DNA of 64,000 nucleotides from Mucilaginibacter sp. MD40 (GTDB lineage Bacteria; Bacteroidota; Bacteroidia; Sphingobacteriales; Sphingobacteriaceae), in assembly GCF_002288635.1 (NCBI RefSeq), contig NZ_NRSW01000001.1, positions 1,955,671 through 2,019,670 on the forward strand. The letters run 5' to 3'. The notes beneath the pieces are model-generated. The model ran no database searches. It was given only the letters and a program-made list of their open reading frames with translations, and was not told the DNA's origin. A program made the position numbers and the translations under genes. Shown piece by piece: positions 25,273 to 33,731 of this stretch. The first letter of the stretch is position 1. Each line of letters begins with the position of its first letter.

Positions 25273-26310
25273 CTAAACACTTGGTTCCTGCTGGCTCAAA
25301 CAATGGAAACTCCCCAAGCCCCAGATAATATCTGTTGAATCGATACCAACTACTTTTCTGTCCGGGAAGCAGCTTTGAATGATGTCGAGCGCTCTATCAT
25401 CGTTCTTCGAACGGAAGGTTGGCACTACTACCGATCTATTGGCAATGTAGAAGTTAGCATAAGATGCAGGTAAACGCTGATCTTCGTAAATAACCGGATC
25501 AGGCATTGGCAGCTCAACAATATTCAATTGCTTGCCGTTAAGCAAACGCATGGTTTTAAGCGTTTGCAGGTTCTCCTGCAGGATAGGGTAGTTCTCATCG
25601 TTCTTGTTTTCTTCAATAACGGTAAGTACGGTATCAGTATTTACAAAACGGGTAATATCATCAATATGGCCGTCGGTATCGTCACCTATAATGCCGTCGC
25701 CAAGCCAAAGTACCTGCTCAACGCCATAATATTTTTGCAGGTAACCCTCAATTTCTTGCTGGTTTAAGTGCGGGTTGCGGTTCTCATTCAGTAAACATGC
25801 GTTGGTGGTTAACACCGTGCCCGCGCCGTTAAAATCAACAGAGCCACCTTCCATCACAATGCCGGGGTGGTAAACCGGCAGGTTAAAGCGCTGCGCTATT
25901 TTGGTCGGGATCACATCATCCAGATCATAAGGAGGGTATTTATCGCCCCAAGCGTTATAACCCCAATCGACGATCACTTTTTTCTTTTCCTCGTAATTTA
26001 CCAAAAACGCCGGGCCATGATCGCGGCACCAGGCATCGTTGGTAGGGAAGTGGTAGAATTCAACCTTGCTTAGGTCGGCACCAACAGCTTGCAGTTGCTG
26101 TTTGGCAAAAGCTTCCATCTGTGCATCGGCTACGTTAATGCGAACGATCTGCCCTTCAGAAACCACCTTGATGAACTCGCAGTATTTAGGGTATATCAAG
26201 TCGATCTTGCCCGGCCACGAAGCCTCCTTATGCGGCCAGCTAAGCCACATAGCAGTTTGCGGTGCCCATTCGGCAGGGAAGTGGAAGCCTTTTAAGTCGG
26301 AAAAGTTCAT
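25273..26310 (-). CDS. aguA: Agmatine deiminase
   Basis: Hydrolyses agmatine to N-carbamoylputrescine and ammonia. A 345-residue peptidyl-arginine-deiminase-type fold. Motifs: WLSWPHKEASWPGK near the N-terminus, NDAWCRDHGPAF (Asp and Trp-Cys-Arg-Asp), GDGIIGDDTDGHIDD with the catalytic His and Asp, and GLGSFHCLSQQEP with the catalytic Cys at the C-terminus. The downstream neighbour on the same strand is N-carbamoylputrescine amidase, the next step. The ATG at 26310 (MNFSDLKGFHFPAEW) is favoured; an ATG seven codons upstream is possible but lies in repeat-like sequence. Confidence 0.93.
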   Translation of the reverse strand: MNFSDLKGFHFPAEWAPQTAMWLSWPHKEASWPGKIDLIYPKYCEFIKVVSEGQIVRINVADAQMEAFAKQQLQAVGADLSKVEFYHFPTNDAWCRDHGPAFLVNYEEKKKVIVDWGYNAWGDKYPPYDLDDVIPTKIAQRFNLPVYHPGIVMEGGSVDFNGAGTVLTTNACLLNENRNPHLNQQEIEGYLQKYYGVEQVLWLGDGIIGDDTDGHIDDITRFVNTDTVLTVIEENKNDENYPILQENLQTLKTMRLLNGKQLNIVELPMPDPVIYEDQRLPASYANFYIANRSVVVPTFRSKNDDRALDIIQSCFPDRKVVGIDSTDIIWGLGSFHCLSQQEPSV

Positions 26311-26348
26311 GGTTGATAGTTCATTGTTCATAGCAGAGCAATATAAAA

Positions 26349-26440
26349 CATGTCATTGCGAGGAGCGTAGCGACGTGGCAATCTCGTCGCGTTCGATATG
26401 TCGGCGATAAGATTGCCACGCTGCCGCTCGCAATGACATG
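26349..26440. repeat. Palindromic intergenic repeat, family A copy 3
   Basis: A 92-bp element between the agmatine deiminase and amidase genes. The terminal 14 bp, CATGTCATTGCGAG and CTCGCAATGACATG, are a perfect inverted repeat, and the inner arms GTGGCAATCT and AGATTGCCAC also pair. Confidence 0.88.
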
Positions 26441-26449
26441 ATAAAGAAT

Positions 26450-27319
26450 TTAGTCATTGTCCAAAAGCCTCTTCGTAATCGGTTGATAAGAATCAATCCT
26501 TCTATCGCGTAGGAACGGCCAGTGGCTGCGGTAATAGTCTGATTTGTTGAGGTCAAGTTCTTTCACGATCACTTCTTCCTCATCAACCGTAGTTTGATGC
26601 AAAAGCTCGCCAAACGGATCGGCAAAGAAAGAACCACCCCAAAATTTAACACCTGCTTCTTCGCCAACACGATTAACGCTTACTACGTGTACGCCGTTGG
26701 CAACTGCGTGGCTGCGCTGTATGGTTTGCCATGCGTTGTATTGTTTGATATTGGTAGCTTCGTCTTGCGTGGTTGCCCAGCCTATAGCAGTGGGGTAAAA
26801 CAATATCTCGGCACCCATCAACGACGTAATGCGGGCAGCCTCCGGGTACCACTGATCCCAGCAGATCAATACGCCTATAGTCGCAAATTTAGTTTTGAAA
26901 ACTTTGTAACCCAGGTCGCCCGGGGTAAAGTAAAATTTCTCGTAAAAACCCGGATCATCGGGGATGTGCATTTTACGGTATTTGCCCAGGTATGCGCCAT
27001 CGGCATCTAAAACGGCGGTAGTGTTATGGTAAACACCCTGCGCGCGTTTCTCAAACAATGAGGCGATGATCACCACACCTAATTCAGCCGCAACGACAGA
27101 CAAAGCATCTGTTGATGGGCCGGGAATAGCCTCGGCCAATGCAAAGTTGTCGTAATCCTCAACATCGCAAAAATAAAGCGACGTAAACAGCTCCTGTAAA
27201 CAAACTATCTGGGCACCCTTGGCCGCAGCCTCGCGCACTTTAACAATAGCTTTATCCAGGTTTTCCTGTTTGTTTGCGGTGCAGCTCATCTGCACAATAC
27301 CTACTTGTACCTTACCCAT
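26450..27319 (-). CDS. aguB: N-carbamoylputrescine amidase
   Basis: Splits N-carbamoylputrescine to putrescine, CO2 and ammonia; with the agmatine deiminase it forms the putrescine route. A 289-residue nitrilase-fold enzyme with the catalytic triad in place: Glu in LQELFTSLYFC, Lys in RKMHIPDDPGFYEKFYF and Cys in VLICWDQWYPEAAR. The stretch WGGSFFADPFGELL is typical of this subgroup. A TATTTTTG box at 27347-27340 (minus strand) is 20 nt before the ATG. Gene order is amidase then deiminase, with repeat A3 between. Confidence 0.93.
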   Translation of the reverse strand: MGKVQVGIVQMSCTANKQENLDKAIVKVREAAAKGAQIVCLQELFTSLYFCDVEDYDNFALAEAIPGPSTDALSVVAAELGVVIIASLFEKRAQGVYHNTTAVLDADGAYLGKYRKMHIPDDPGFYEKFYFTPGDLGYKVFKTKFATIGVLICWDQWYPEAARITSLMGAEILFYPTAIGWATTQDEATNIKQYNAWQTIQRSHAVANGVHVVSVNRVGEEAGVKFWGGSFFADPFGELLHQTTVDEEEVIVKELDLNKSDYYRSHWPFLRDRRIDSYQPITKRLLDND

Positions 27320-27362
27320 AGCATTTATGAAATTTGCCGCAAAAATACGGTTTTTTAAAGAC

Positions 27363-27510
27363 TGGAGATTAGTTAATTAGAGATTAGTTGATTAGTACCA
27401 CTCATCTTATTGTAAAGTTTGTTGGGTGGTTTAGTACAGGTTAATGCTATATTAATTAATCGCCAATCACAAATCTCTAATAACTAATAACAAATCAACT
27501 AATCACTAAT
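27363..27510. repeat. AT-rich inverted repeat upstream of the YbhN-like gene
   Basis: Left arm GGAGATTAGTTAATTAGAG and its continuation pair with the right arm CTAATCACTAATTTACTAC region in an imperfect long inverted repeat of TTAG/CTAA-rich sequence. The same type of repeat occurs at 47105-47190 after dnaN. Low-complexity, no coding capacity. Confidence 0.6.
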
Positions 27511-27514
27511 TTAC

Positions 27515-27522
27515 TACCTTTG
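27515..27522 (+). promoter_or_regulatory. -7 box of the YbhN-like gene
   Basis: TACCTTTG (TAnnTTTG) ends 7 nt before the ATG at 27530, leaving no room for a normal leader. The -33 element is not evident. Confidence 0.6.
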
Positions 27523-27529
27523 CACCCGC

Positions 27530-28501
27530 ATGAAAGACTTAGCGCAAACAGAGGAAGACGAAGCACAGGAACTGGTTGCCCCCAAAACATGGAAGCAACG
27601 GTTATGGAGCATTACCAAAGTGTTGCTTAAATTCATTGTAACGGGCGTTCTGTTATACTTTGTATTCAGGAAGGTACCGTTAGAGAAAGTGAAGTACCGC
27701 TTGCTGCATGCCAATTACTGGTGGATGCTGGCCGCTTTGATAAGCTTTTTCGCGTCGATGGTGATTTCTTCATGGCGGTTATCCAGCTTCTTTAAATCCA
27801 TTAAGTTGAAGCTCGACCCGAGGTTTAACTTTCGCCTGTATCTTTTAGGATTGTTCTACAATTTCCTGTTACCGGGCGGTATAGGTGGCGATGGTTATAA
27901 AATATACCTGCTTCATAAAAACTATAAACTACCGGCCAAAAAGGTATTTTGGGCAATTATGTTCGACAGGCTCAGCGGCCTTTGGGCCATCGGCCTCATC
28001 ATTATCGCGTTGATATTTCTGATCCCGCAGATCGATATCCATATCGGCATCCCACTTAGCATCTTTGTTGTAGCATCAGCCATATATTACTTTATAGCGT
28101 ACAAATTCTTCAGGGAATATACGCGCTATTTTTGGCAGGCGCATTTAAAGGCCATAGGCGTACAAAGCCTGCAGGTAATAGCCATTGTTTTTGTGATGAT
28201 AGGTCAGGATTTTACCGGTAAGTATTCTCCGTATCTGTTGTCGTTTCTTATCTCGGCCCTGGCTACCATCATCCCTATTAGTATTGGCGGCGCCGGTATC
28301 CGCGAAACGGTATTCCTGCAGCTTACTAAAGTGTTTCCAATGGATGAGAGCCTTGCCACTTTTTTGCCGGGAACGTTTTACATCATTTCATTACTTGTAG
28401 CGCTATTGGGTGTATACTATGTGATCCGCCCAAGTCGGTTAGAAGATGGCTTGCCGAAAATGGAAGAGCCGCTTGATAGTGAAATAGAAAATTCAAAATA
28501 A
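27530..28501 (+). CDS. YbhN-like (UPF0104) membrane protein
   Basis: A 323-residue protein of the lysylphosphatidylglycerol-synthase transmembrane type, without the catalytic synthase domain. About seven or eight hydrophobic segments start near residue 30. The family motif is YNFLLPGGIGGDGYKIYLLHKN, followed by LFNRL-type FDRLSGLWAIGL, and a later SIGGAGIRETVFLQLTKVF. These proteins flip lipids or are undefined transporters. The first 25 residues are acidic and cytoplasmic. Confidence 0.85.
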   Translation: MKDLAQTEEDEAQELVAPKTWKQRLWSITKVLLKFIVTGVLLYFVFRKVPLEKVKYRLLHANYWWMLAALISFFASMVISSWRLSSFFKSIKLKLDPRFNFRLYLLGLFYNFLLPGGIGGDGYKIYLLHKNYKLPAKKVFWAIMFDRLSGLWAIGLIIIALIFLIPQIDIHIGIPLSIFVVASAIYYFIAYKFFREYTRYFWQAHLKAIGVQSLQVIAIVFVMIGQDFTGKYSPYLLSFLISALATIIPISIGGAGIRETVFLQLTKVFPMDESLATFLPGTFYIISLLVALLGVYYVIRPSRLEDGLPKMEEPLDSEIENSK

Positions 28502-28603
28502 TATTCTTAAATATATTTCCAAAATAGAATTATAATCTGTTTTTTGGCTCTCTGCCAACCTATTGCTTAGTTTTACGTTTTGTTAATAACCAGCAAAACC
28601 GAA

Positions 28604-30379
28604 ATGAGCCGATTTAATGATTTTAACAACGCGCAGGTTGCCGCGCTGCCCGCGCATTTAAAGCAATTTATAGTTGATCAGCATTATGAGCATTACACAC
28701 CGATTGACCATGCCGTGTGGCGATATGTAATGCGGCAGAATTACAGTTACCTTAAAGATGTAGCATATTACCCCTACATACCGGGTTTGCAAAAAGCAGG
28801 TTTAACCATAGAAAAGATACCCGACCTGCAGGAAATGAATAATGCCTTAGGCAAAATTGGCTGGGGCGCCGTTACGGTTGATGGTTTTATACCCCCGGCT
28901 GCTTTTATGGAATACCAGGCTTACCGCGTGCTGGTTATTGCTGCGGATATTCGTCAGTTAAAACATATTGAATATACCCCCGCGCCGGATATTATACATG
29001 AGTCGGCGGGGCACGCGCCTATTATTGCTGATAAAGATTACCATAATTATTTAAGCTACTTTGGCTCGATAGGCGCGAAAGCCATGTTCAGCGCTCAAGA
29101 TTTTGAATTGTACGAAGCCATAAGAGCATTATCCATCCTCAAAGAAATGCCTGATGCCGATGCCGCGGAAATACAAAAAGCCGAAGAACGGGTAGAGTGG
29201 CAGCAAGCCAATATGGGCGAACCGTCTGAAATGGCCCTGTTAAGCCGACTGCACTGGTGGACGGTTGAGTACGGGCTGATAGGCAGTCTGGACGACCCTA
29301 AAATCTACGGCGCGGGCTTGTTATCTTCCATAGGGGAGAGCGCCAGCTGCATGCAGGCTCATGTGAAAAAACTACCCTACACCATAGACGCGGTTAATTA
29401 TCCTTATGATATTACCAAACCGCAGCCGCAGCTTTTTGTAACTCCAGCCTTCCAGAACCTGATTGATGTGCTGGAGCAGTTTGCCGATACCATGTCGTTC
29501 CGAAGAGGTGGTGTTTACGGAATGCAAAAAGCTATCGATAGTAAAAATACCTGCACGGCTGTTTATAGTTCAGGATTGCAAGTTTCGGGCACTTTTACGG
29601 ATATGATAGTTGAGAACGGTTCACCGGCTTTTATAAAAACAACTGGTCCGTCGGCTTTGGCATACAATAACAAGCAGCTAAAGGGGCACGGCAAGGATTA
29701 CCATAAGGACGGCTTTAGCTCTCCGGTTGGTTCACTTGCAGGCTTCGATAAACCTTTGGAAGACCTAAACGCCGAAGAGTTGGTTTTAGCAGGTATTGAG
29801 CAGGGAAAACATACTACGCTTAAATTCAAAAGCGGTATACAGGTATCAGGGAAAATTAAATCCATCCTTACTGATGGTGGTAAAACACAACTGATCACTT
29901 TTACCGGCTGCACAGTAACGGATAAGCAGGGTAATGTGTTGTTTGACCCTGCGTGGGGCGAATATGACATGGCTGTAGGAGGTCGTATCGTTTCGGTATT
30001 CTGCGGGGCGGCTGATAAGGATGCTTTTCTTGAAATAGCGCAAAAATCAACTGTAGTTACTCACCATCCTCATTATGACCAACGTACGCTGGAGCTCCAT
30101 CAGCTTTGCCGGCAGGTTCGGGAACGCAGGCATAAAGGCGGCGACTTTGGTTATTTAGGCAATGTGTGGATGATGCTGCAAAAGCACCATCATGACGACT
30201 GGTTATGCGCGTTGGAGATACTGGAACTGCTGGATCATAACGACGCGGAACCTAAGCTTGCTGCGGAAATACGTCAGTTTTTGCTTACTAAAGCCGCAAC
30301 GGAGCCTGAATATAAAAAGCTGATAGAAGACGGGCTTTGCCTGATAGCGCATCCTGTTACCGAGAAATTGGTGGTATAG
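28604..30379 (+). CDS. Aromatic amino acid hydroxylase with a long C-terminal extension
   Basis: The first 300 residues are a biopterin-dependent aromatic amino acid hydroxylase: PDIIHESAGHAP holds the iron ligands H132 and H137, and the third ligand is E222 in WTVEYGLIGS. It should turn phenylalanine into tyrosine, feeding hpd and hmgA. The total is 591 residues, about twice the usual bacterial size. The extra part holds two similar beta-rich modules, with SGLQVSG at 323-329 and SGIQVSG at 410-416, then a helical tail rich in His and Trp (LQKHHHDDWLCALEILELLDH). ATG 28604 is favoured over TTG 28580. Substrate (Phe, Tyr or Trp) is not decided by these motifs. Confidence 0.9.
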   Translation: MSRFNDFNNAQVAALPAHLKQFIVDQHYEHYTPIDHAVWRYVMRQNYSYLKDVAYYPYIPGLQKAGLTIEKIPDLQEMNNALGKIGWGAVTVDGFIPPAAFMEYQAYRVLVIAADIRQLKHIEYTPAPDIIHESAGHAPIIADKDYHNYLSYFGSIGAKAMFSAQDFELYEAIRALSILKEMPDADAAEIQKAEERVEWQQANMGEPSEMALLSRLHWWTVEYGLIGSLDDPKIYGAGLLSSIGESASCMQAHVKKLPYTIDAVNYPYDITKPQPQLFVTPAFQNLIDVLEQFADTMSFRRGGVYGMQKAIDSKNTCTAVYSSGLQVSGTFTDMIVENGSPAFIKTTGPSALAYNNKQLKGHGKDYHKDGFSSPVGSLAGFDKPLEDLNAEELVLAGIEQGKHTTLKFKSGIQVSGKIKSILTDGGKTQLITFTGCTVTDKQGNVLFDPAWGEYDMAVGGRIVSVFCGAADKDAFLEIAQKSTVVTHHPHYDQRTLELHQLCRQVRERRHKGGDFGYLGNVWMMLQKHHHDDWLCALEILELLDHNDAEPKLAAEIRQFLLTKAATEPEYKKLIEDGLCLIAHPVTEKLVV

Positions 30380-30396
30380 ATAATTTTATAGATTTG
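30368..30396 (+). promoter_or_regulatory. Promoter of the SDR gene
   Basis: TTG (30368-30370), 18-nt spacer and TAGATTTG (30389-30396) lie across the end of the hydroxylase gene and 22 nt before the ATG at 30419. Confidence 0.8.
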
Positions 30397-30418
30397 TAGT
30401 CGCCAATATCTGATATCT

Positions 30419-31123
30419 ATGAACATCATTATTACCGGAGCCAGCAGTGGCGTAGGTTTCGAAGCTGTAATTGAACTTACTTCTAAAGGGAAGCACAAGG
30501 TGATGGCCTTATCGCGATCGCAGGAAAAACTCGAAAAGCTATTGGAGATATCTCAAAGCCTCAACCCCGATTGCGAGCTATACGCGATAGCATTTGATAT
30601 TGTACATGACGATTACCAAGGCTTACAGCAGTTTATTGCCGCAAATATGGATGGTAAGGTGGATGTGCTCATCAATAATGCAGGCGTGCTAATCAATAAA
30701 CCATTTATGGAGTTACAGGAAATGGATTTTGTAGAAATGCTTCAAAGCAATTACCTGGGGCATGTGCGTGTAATACAAAACCTGCTGCAATTTATGGGCG
30801 ATGGTTCTCATATAGTAAACATTGGCAGTATGGGCGGTTTTCAGGGAAGTTCGAAGTTTAACGGTTTATCAGCGTATTCAGCATCAAAATCTGCCTTGCA
30901 TACCCTCACAGAATGCCTGGCGCAGGAGTTTGCTGAACAAGGTATAAAGGTAAACTGCCTGGCGCTGGGGTCGGCACAAACCGAGATGCTGGAGAAAGCG
31001 TTCCCGGGGTATGAGTCGCCGGTTATGGCTTTTGAGATGGGTAAATACATTGCCGATTTTGCATTAACCGGTCATAAGTTCTTCAATGGAAAAATTTTAC
31101 CTGTGGCTTTAACAACTCCTTAA
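30419..31123 (+). CDS. SDR family NAD(P)-dependent oxidoreductase
   Basis: A 234-residue short-chain dehydrogenase with a Rossmann fold. The cofactor loop GASSGVG lies at residues 7-13, NNAG in VLINNAGVLI follows, and the catalytic Tyr-Lys is in SAYSASKSAL. The Ser is in VNIGSMGGF. The cofactor and substrate are not resolved. It has its own promoter, so it is probably not part of the hydroxylase transcript. Confidence 0.93.
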   Translation: MNIIITGASSGVGFEAVIELTSKGKHKVMALSRSQEKLEKLLEISQSLNPDCELYAIAFDIVHDDYQGLQQFIAANMDGKVDVLINNAGVLINKPFMELQEMDFVEMLQSNYLGHVRVIQNLLQFMGDGSHIVNIGSMGGFQGSSKFNGLSAYSASKSALHTLTECLAQEFAEQGIKVNCLALGSAQTEMLEKAFPGYESPVMAFEMGKYIADFALTGHKFFNGKILPVALTTP

Positions 31124-31275
31124 ATATAGCATTGAGTTGTTTTGTAAAGTTCCGCTTATAAAACAAGCCCCATTGTTCATTTGTAAGTAAATATGTCTGT
31201 TGTGCAGGGTTTATGACAAACCACTGAACACAGGCTGTTGAAGGTTGACCATATTTGGCAAAAAAACAAATAACC

Positions 31276-32343
31276 ATGGCGCATCTGTTTTCTCCTTTAA
31301 AAATAAAAAGTATCGAGTTTAAGAACCGCATAGTGGTATCGCCCATGTGCCAGTATTCGTCTGCTGACGGCTTTGCTAATAACTGGCACCTGGTACACCT
31401 TGGTGCACGTGCGGTTGGCGGCGCGGCTTTAATTATAACAGAAGCCACCGCTGTTTCACCGGAGGGCCGAATCAGTTTTGCCGATCTGGGTATCTGGAAA
31501 GACGATCATATCGAAAAACTTAAAGAGATCATCGCTTTTGCAGAGCAGGAGGGCGCTGTAATGGGTGTACAGCTTGCTCACGCCGGCCGTAAGGCCAGCC
31601 ATGCCGAGCCCTGGAACGGGGGCAAACAAATAGCTCCCGGGGAACCAAACGGATGGGAAACTGTTGCCCCGAGTGCCGTCCCTTTCTATGAAAATGAAAT
31701 TGCGCCGCATGAACTCGATAAGGCCGGCATAAGTAACATCATCGCCGATTTTAAAGCCGCTACTGTAAGGGCACTGGAAGCGGGTTTTAAGGTGCTGGAA
31801 TTACATGGGGCGCATGGCTATCTTTTTCATCAGTTTCTTTCCCCGCTAAGTAACAAACGTACAGATGAGTATGGAGGCGCTTTTGAAAACCGCGTACGCT
31901 TTTTACTGGAAACGGTTGACGCTGTTAACACCGTATGGCCGGCAGACCTGCCGCTTTTCGTACGTATTTCGGCTTCAGAATGGGTTGAGGGCGGCTGGAG
32001 TGTTGATGATTCTATCGCATTAGCCAAACTACTTAAACAAAGAAACGTAGACCTCATTGACTGCTCAAGCGGGGGCAACGCTGCAGGTGCGAAAATACCA
32101 TTGAAACCGGGTTACCAGGTGGAGTTTGCCGAAGCCGTAAAAGAGAACGCCGATATCCTGACCGGGGCCGTAGGCTTAATAACAGAGCCTACGCATGCCA
32201 ACGACATTATAAAAAACGGGCAGGCTGATGTAGTGCTGCTGGCGCGTGAACTCCTGCGCGACCCTAACTTCCCGCTGCGTGCGGCGCATGAGTTGGGTCA
32301 AGAGGTGAAGTGGCCCGTGCAGTATGAGCGGGCAAAATGGTAA
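31276..32343 (+). CDS. NADH:flavin oxidoreductase, Old Yellow Enzyme family
   Basis: A 355-residue TIM-barrel flavoenzyme of the OYE family (YqjM subgroup). Key features: NRIVVSPMCQYSSADGF near the N-terminus, with the Cys of the YqjM group, LAHAGRKAS, and the active site HGAHGYLFHQFLSPLSNKRTDEYGG. It reduces activated double bonds of enals and enones with NAD(P)H. ATG 31276 is chosen; an upstream TTG in frame at 31255 is less likely. Natural substrate unknown. Confidence 0.95.
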   Translation: MAHLFSPLKIKSIEFKNRIVVSPMCQYSSADGFANNWHLVHLGARAVGGAALIITEATAVSPEGRISFADLGIWKDDHIEKLKEIIAFAEQEGAVMGVQLAHAGRKASHAEPWNGGKQIAPGEPNGWETVAPSAVPFYENEIAPHELDKAGISNIIADFKAATVRALEAGFKVLELHGAHGYLFHQFLSPLSNKRTDEYGGAFENRVRFLLETVDAVNTVWPADLPLFVRISASEWVEGGWSVDDSIALAKLLKQRNVDLIDCSSGGNAAGAKIPLKPGYQVEFAEAVKENADILTGAVGLITEPTHANDIIKNGQADVVLLARELLRDPNFPLRAAHELGQEVKWPVQYERAKW

Positions 32344-32349
32344 AGTTTG

Positions 32350-32470
32350 ATTCACCCCGCGGCACTTCGTGCGCGACCCTCTCTGCTGCGCAAAGAGGGT
32401 AACTACAGAAATCCTCCATCTTCTTTGCGCAGCAGAGAGGGTCGACCAGCGTAGCGTAGTCGGGGTGAGT
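32350..32470. repeat. Palindromic intergenic repeat, family C copy 1
   Basis: A 121-bp element after the OYE gene. The left arm carries GACCCTCTCTGCTGCGCAAAG and the right arm its exact inverse, CTTTGCGCAGCAGAGAGGGTC, with outer ends TTCACCCCG and CGGGGTGAGT. The left arm (32351-32400) recurs at 51139-51188, in reverse, with 49 of 50 bases the same. Confidence 0.88.
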
Positions 32471-32565
32471 AAACAAAAGGGTAAGTAAATAGGTAACATT
32501 TAAATTATTTTGAATATCAATACAACATCTTATTTTAGTATATACTCATAATCAATTAAACAAAC

Positions 32566-32985
32566 ATGAAACGTACAGCAAATGCACATTGGAATGGCAA
32601 TTTAAAAAGTGGTAAAGGCGAGATCAGCAGCCAAAGCACCACACTTAATAATACACAATATTCATTTAAAACCCGTTTTGAAGAAGGCGTTGGCACCAAC
32701 CCGGAAGAGTTAATTGCCGCTGCTCACGCAGGTTGTTTTACCATGGCGGTAAGCGCCGCGCTATCTCAGGTAGGTGTTGAACCGGGCGACCTTACAACAG
32801 AAGCCATTTTAGACCTGGATATGCAGGCCCTTGAAATTAAAGGTATACACCTGGAGCTTAAAGCATCGGTTATTGATGGTGTTGATGAAGCTAAATTTAA
32901 AGAAGTAGCCGAAGGCGCTAAAGCTAATTGTATAGTTTCAAAAGCGCTTAATGTGCCTATCACTTTAAACGTTACTTACGCTTAA
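32566..32985 (+). CDS. OsmC family peroxiredoxin
   Basis: A 139-residue OsmC/Ohr-type protein that reduces organic hydroperoxides using a pair of cysteines. The peroxidatic Cys is in AAAHAGCFTMAVSAAL, and the second lies in KANCIVSKALNVPI; the Arg of KTRFEEGVGTNPEEL is also typical. It is likely a dimeric cytoplasmic enzyme. It has its own terminator at 33009-33040. The start MKRTANAHWNGNLKSG fits the OsmC group. Confidence 0.92.
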   Translation: MKRTANAHWNGNLKSGKGEISSQSTTLNNTQYSFKTRFEEGVGTNPEELIAAAHAGCFTMAVSAALSQVGVEPGDLTTEAILDLDMQALEIKGIHLELKASVIDGVDEAKFKEVAEGAKANCIVSKALNVPITLNVTYA

Positions 32986-33008
32986 TAAAAGCGTAATATA
33001 AATACAGG

Positions 33009-33040
33009 CAGCGATGGCAAAACCATCGCTGTTTTGTTTT
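33009..33040 (+). terminator. Terminator of the OsmC gene
   Basis: A perfect 9-bp stem (CAGCGATGG and its complement) with loop CAAAA, followed by TTTTGTTTT. Confidence 0.85.
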
Positions 33041-33063
33041 GTAGGTATTTAAAAACATTTTTT

Positions 33064-33651
33064 ATGCTTAACACACGCTCGAGGGTTTCGCTTACCTTAA
33101 TGTTCGCGCTTATTATTACCGGATTTTTAATTTTCATGTTCTTTTACATCAAACATGAATTTACCACTACCCGTACCGAGATCACTGAAGACGCGATGGT
33201 GTCAAAAATTGTGAACATGGGTAAACTGGAACTGGTTAAATACGCCATGAAAGATGTGGTTGAGAAAAAAGAACTGCATATGCTGCTGCCCGATTCTCGG
33301 GTACTGTTTGTAGCCGTTGGAGAGGTAACCGCCTGCATAGATCTTACCAGGATACGCAAGGAAAATATTATACAAACTAAGGATAGCGTTACGGTAACCC
33401 TGCCACAGCCCGAGATATGTTATGTGAAGTTAGATCACCAGAGATCAAGGGTGTATGATGTATCAGGCGTTTGGTTTGCCGATAAAAGCAAGCAAATGGT
33501 AGAAGATGTATATAAAATAGCTGAAAAAAAGATGCTGAGCAGCGCCAACGAGCTTAATATTTTAGGTAAAGCACGCGAGAACGCGGGCACCATATTTAAA
33601 CCATTGCTGGAAAGTATTTCGGGTAAGAAAGTTGCTTTATCATTTAAATAG
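33064..33651 (+). CDS. DUF4230 domain membrane protein
   Basis: A 195-residue protein with one N-terminal membrane span (LTLMFALIITGFLIFMFFYI) and a soluble part that should lie outside the cytoplasm. The family-type stretches are VSKIVNMGKLELVKYAMKDVV, VAVGEVTACIDLTRI and VTVTLPQPEICYVKLD. Function of DUF4230 is unknown. The ATG at 33064 is preferred; the open frame extends back into the OsmC terminator. Confidence 0.8.
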   Translation: MLNTRSRVSLTLMFALIITGFLIFMFFYIKHEFTTTRTEITEDAMVSKIVNMGKLELVKYAMKDVVEKKELHMLLPDSRVLFVAVGEVTACIDLTRIRKENIIQTKDSVTVTLPQPEICYVKLDHQRSRVYDVSGVWFADKSKQMVEDVYKIAEKKMLSSANELNILGKARENAGTIFKPLLESISGKKVALSFK

Positions 33652-33731
33652 ATATCAATAGTTAAACTTAAACAATAATGTAATAATTTAGGGGTCTTGT
33701 CATCTAAACGAATATCAGTATTTAAACTCTT

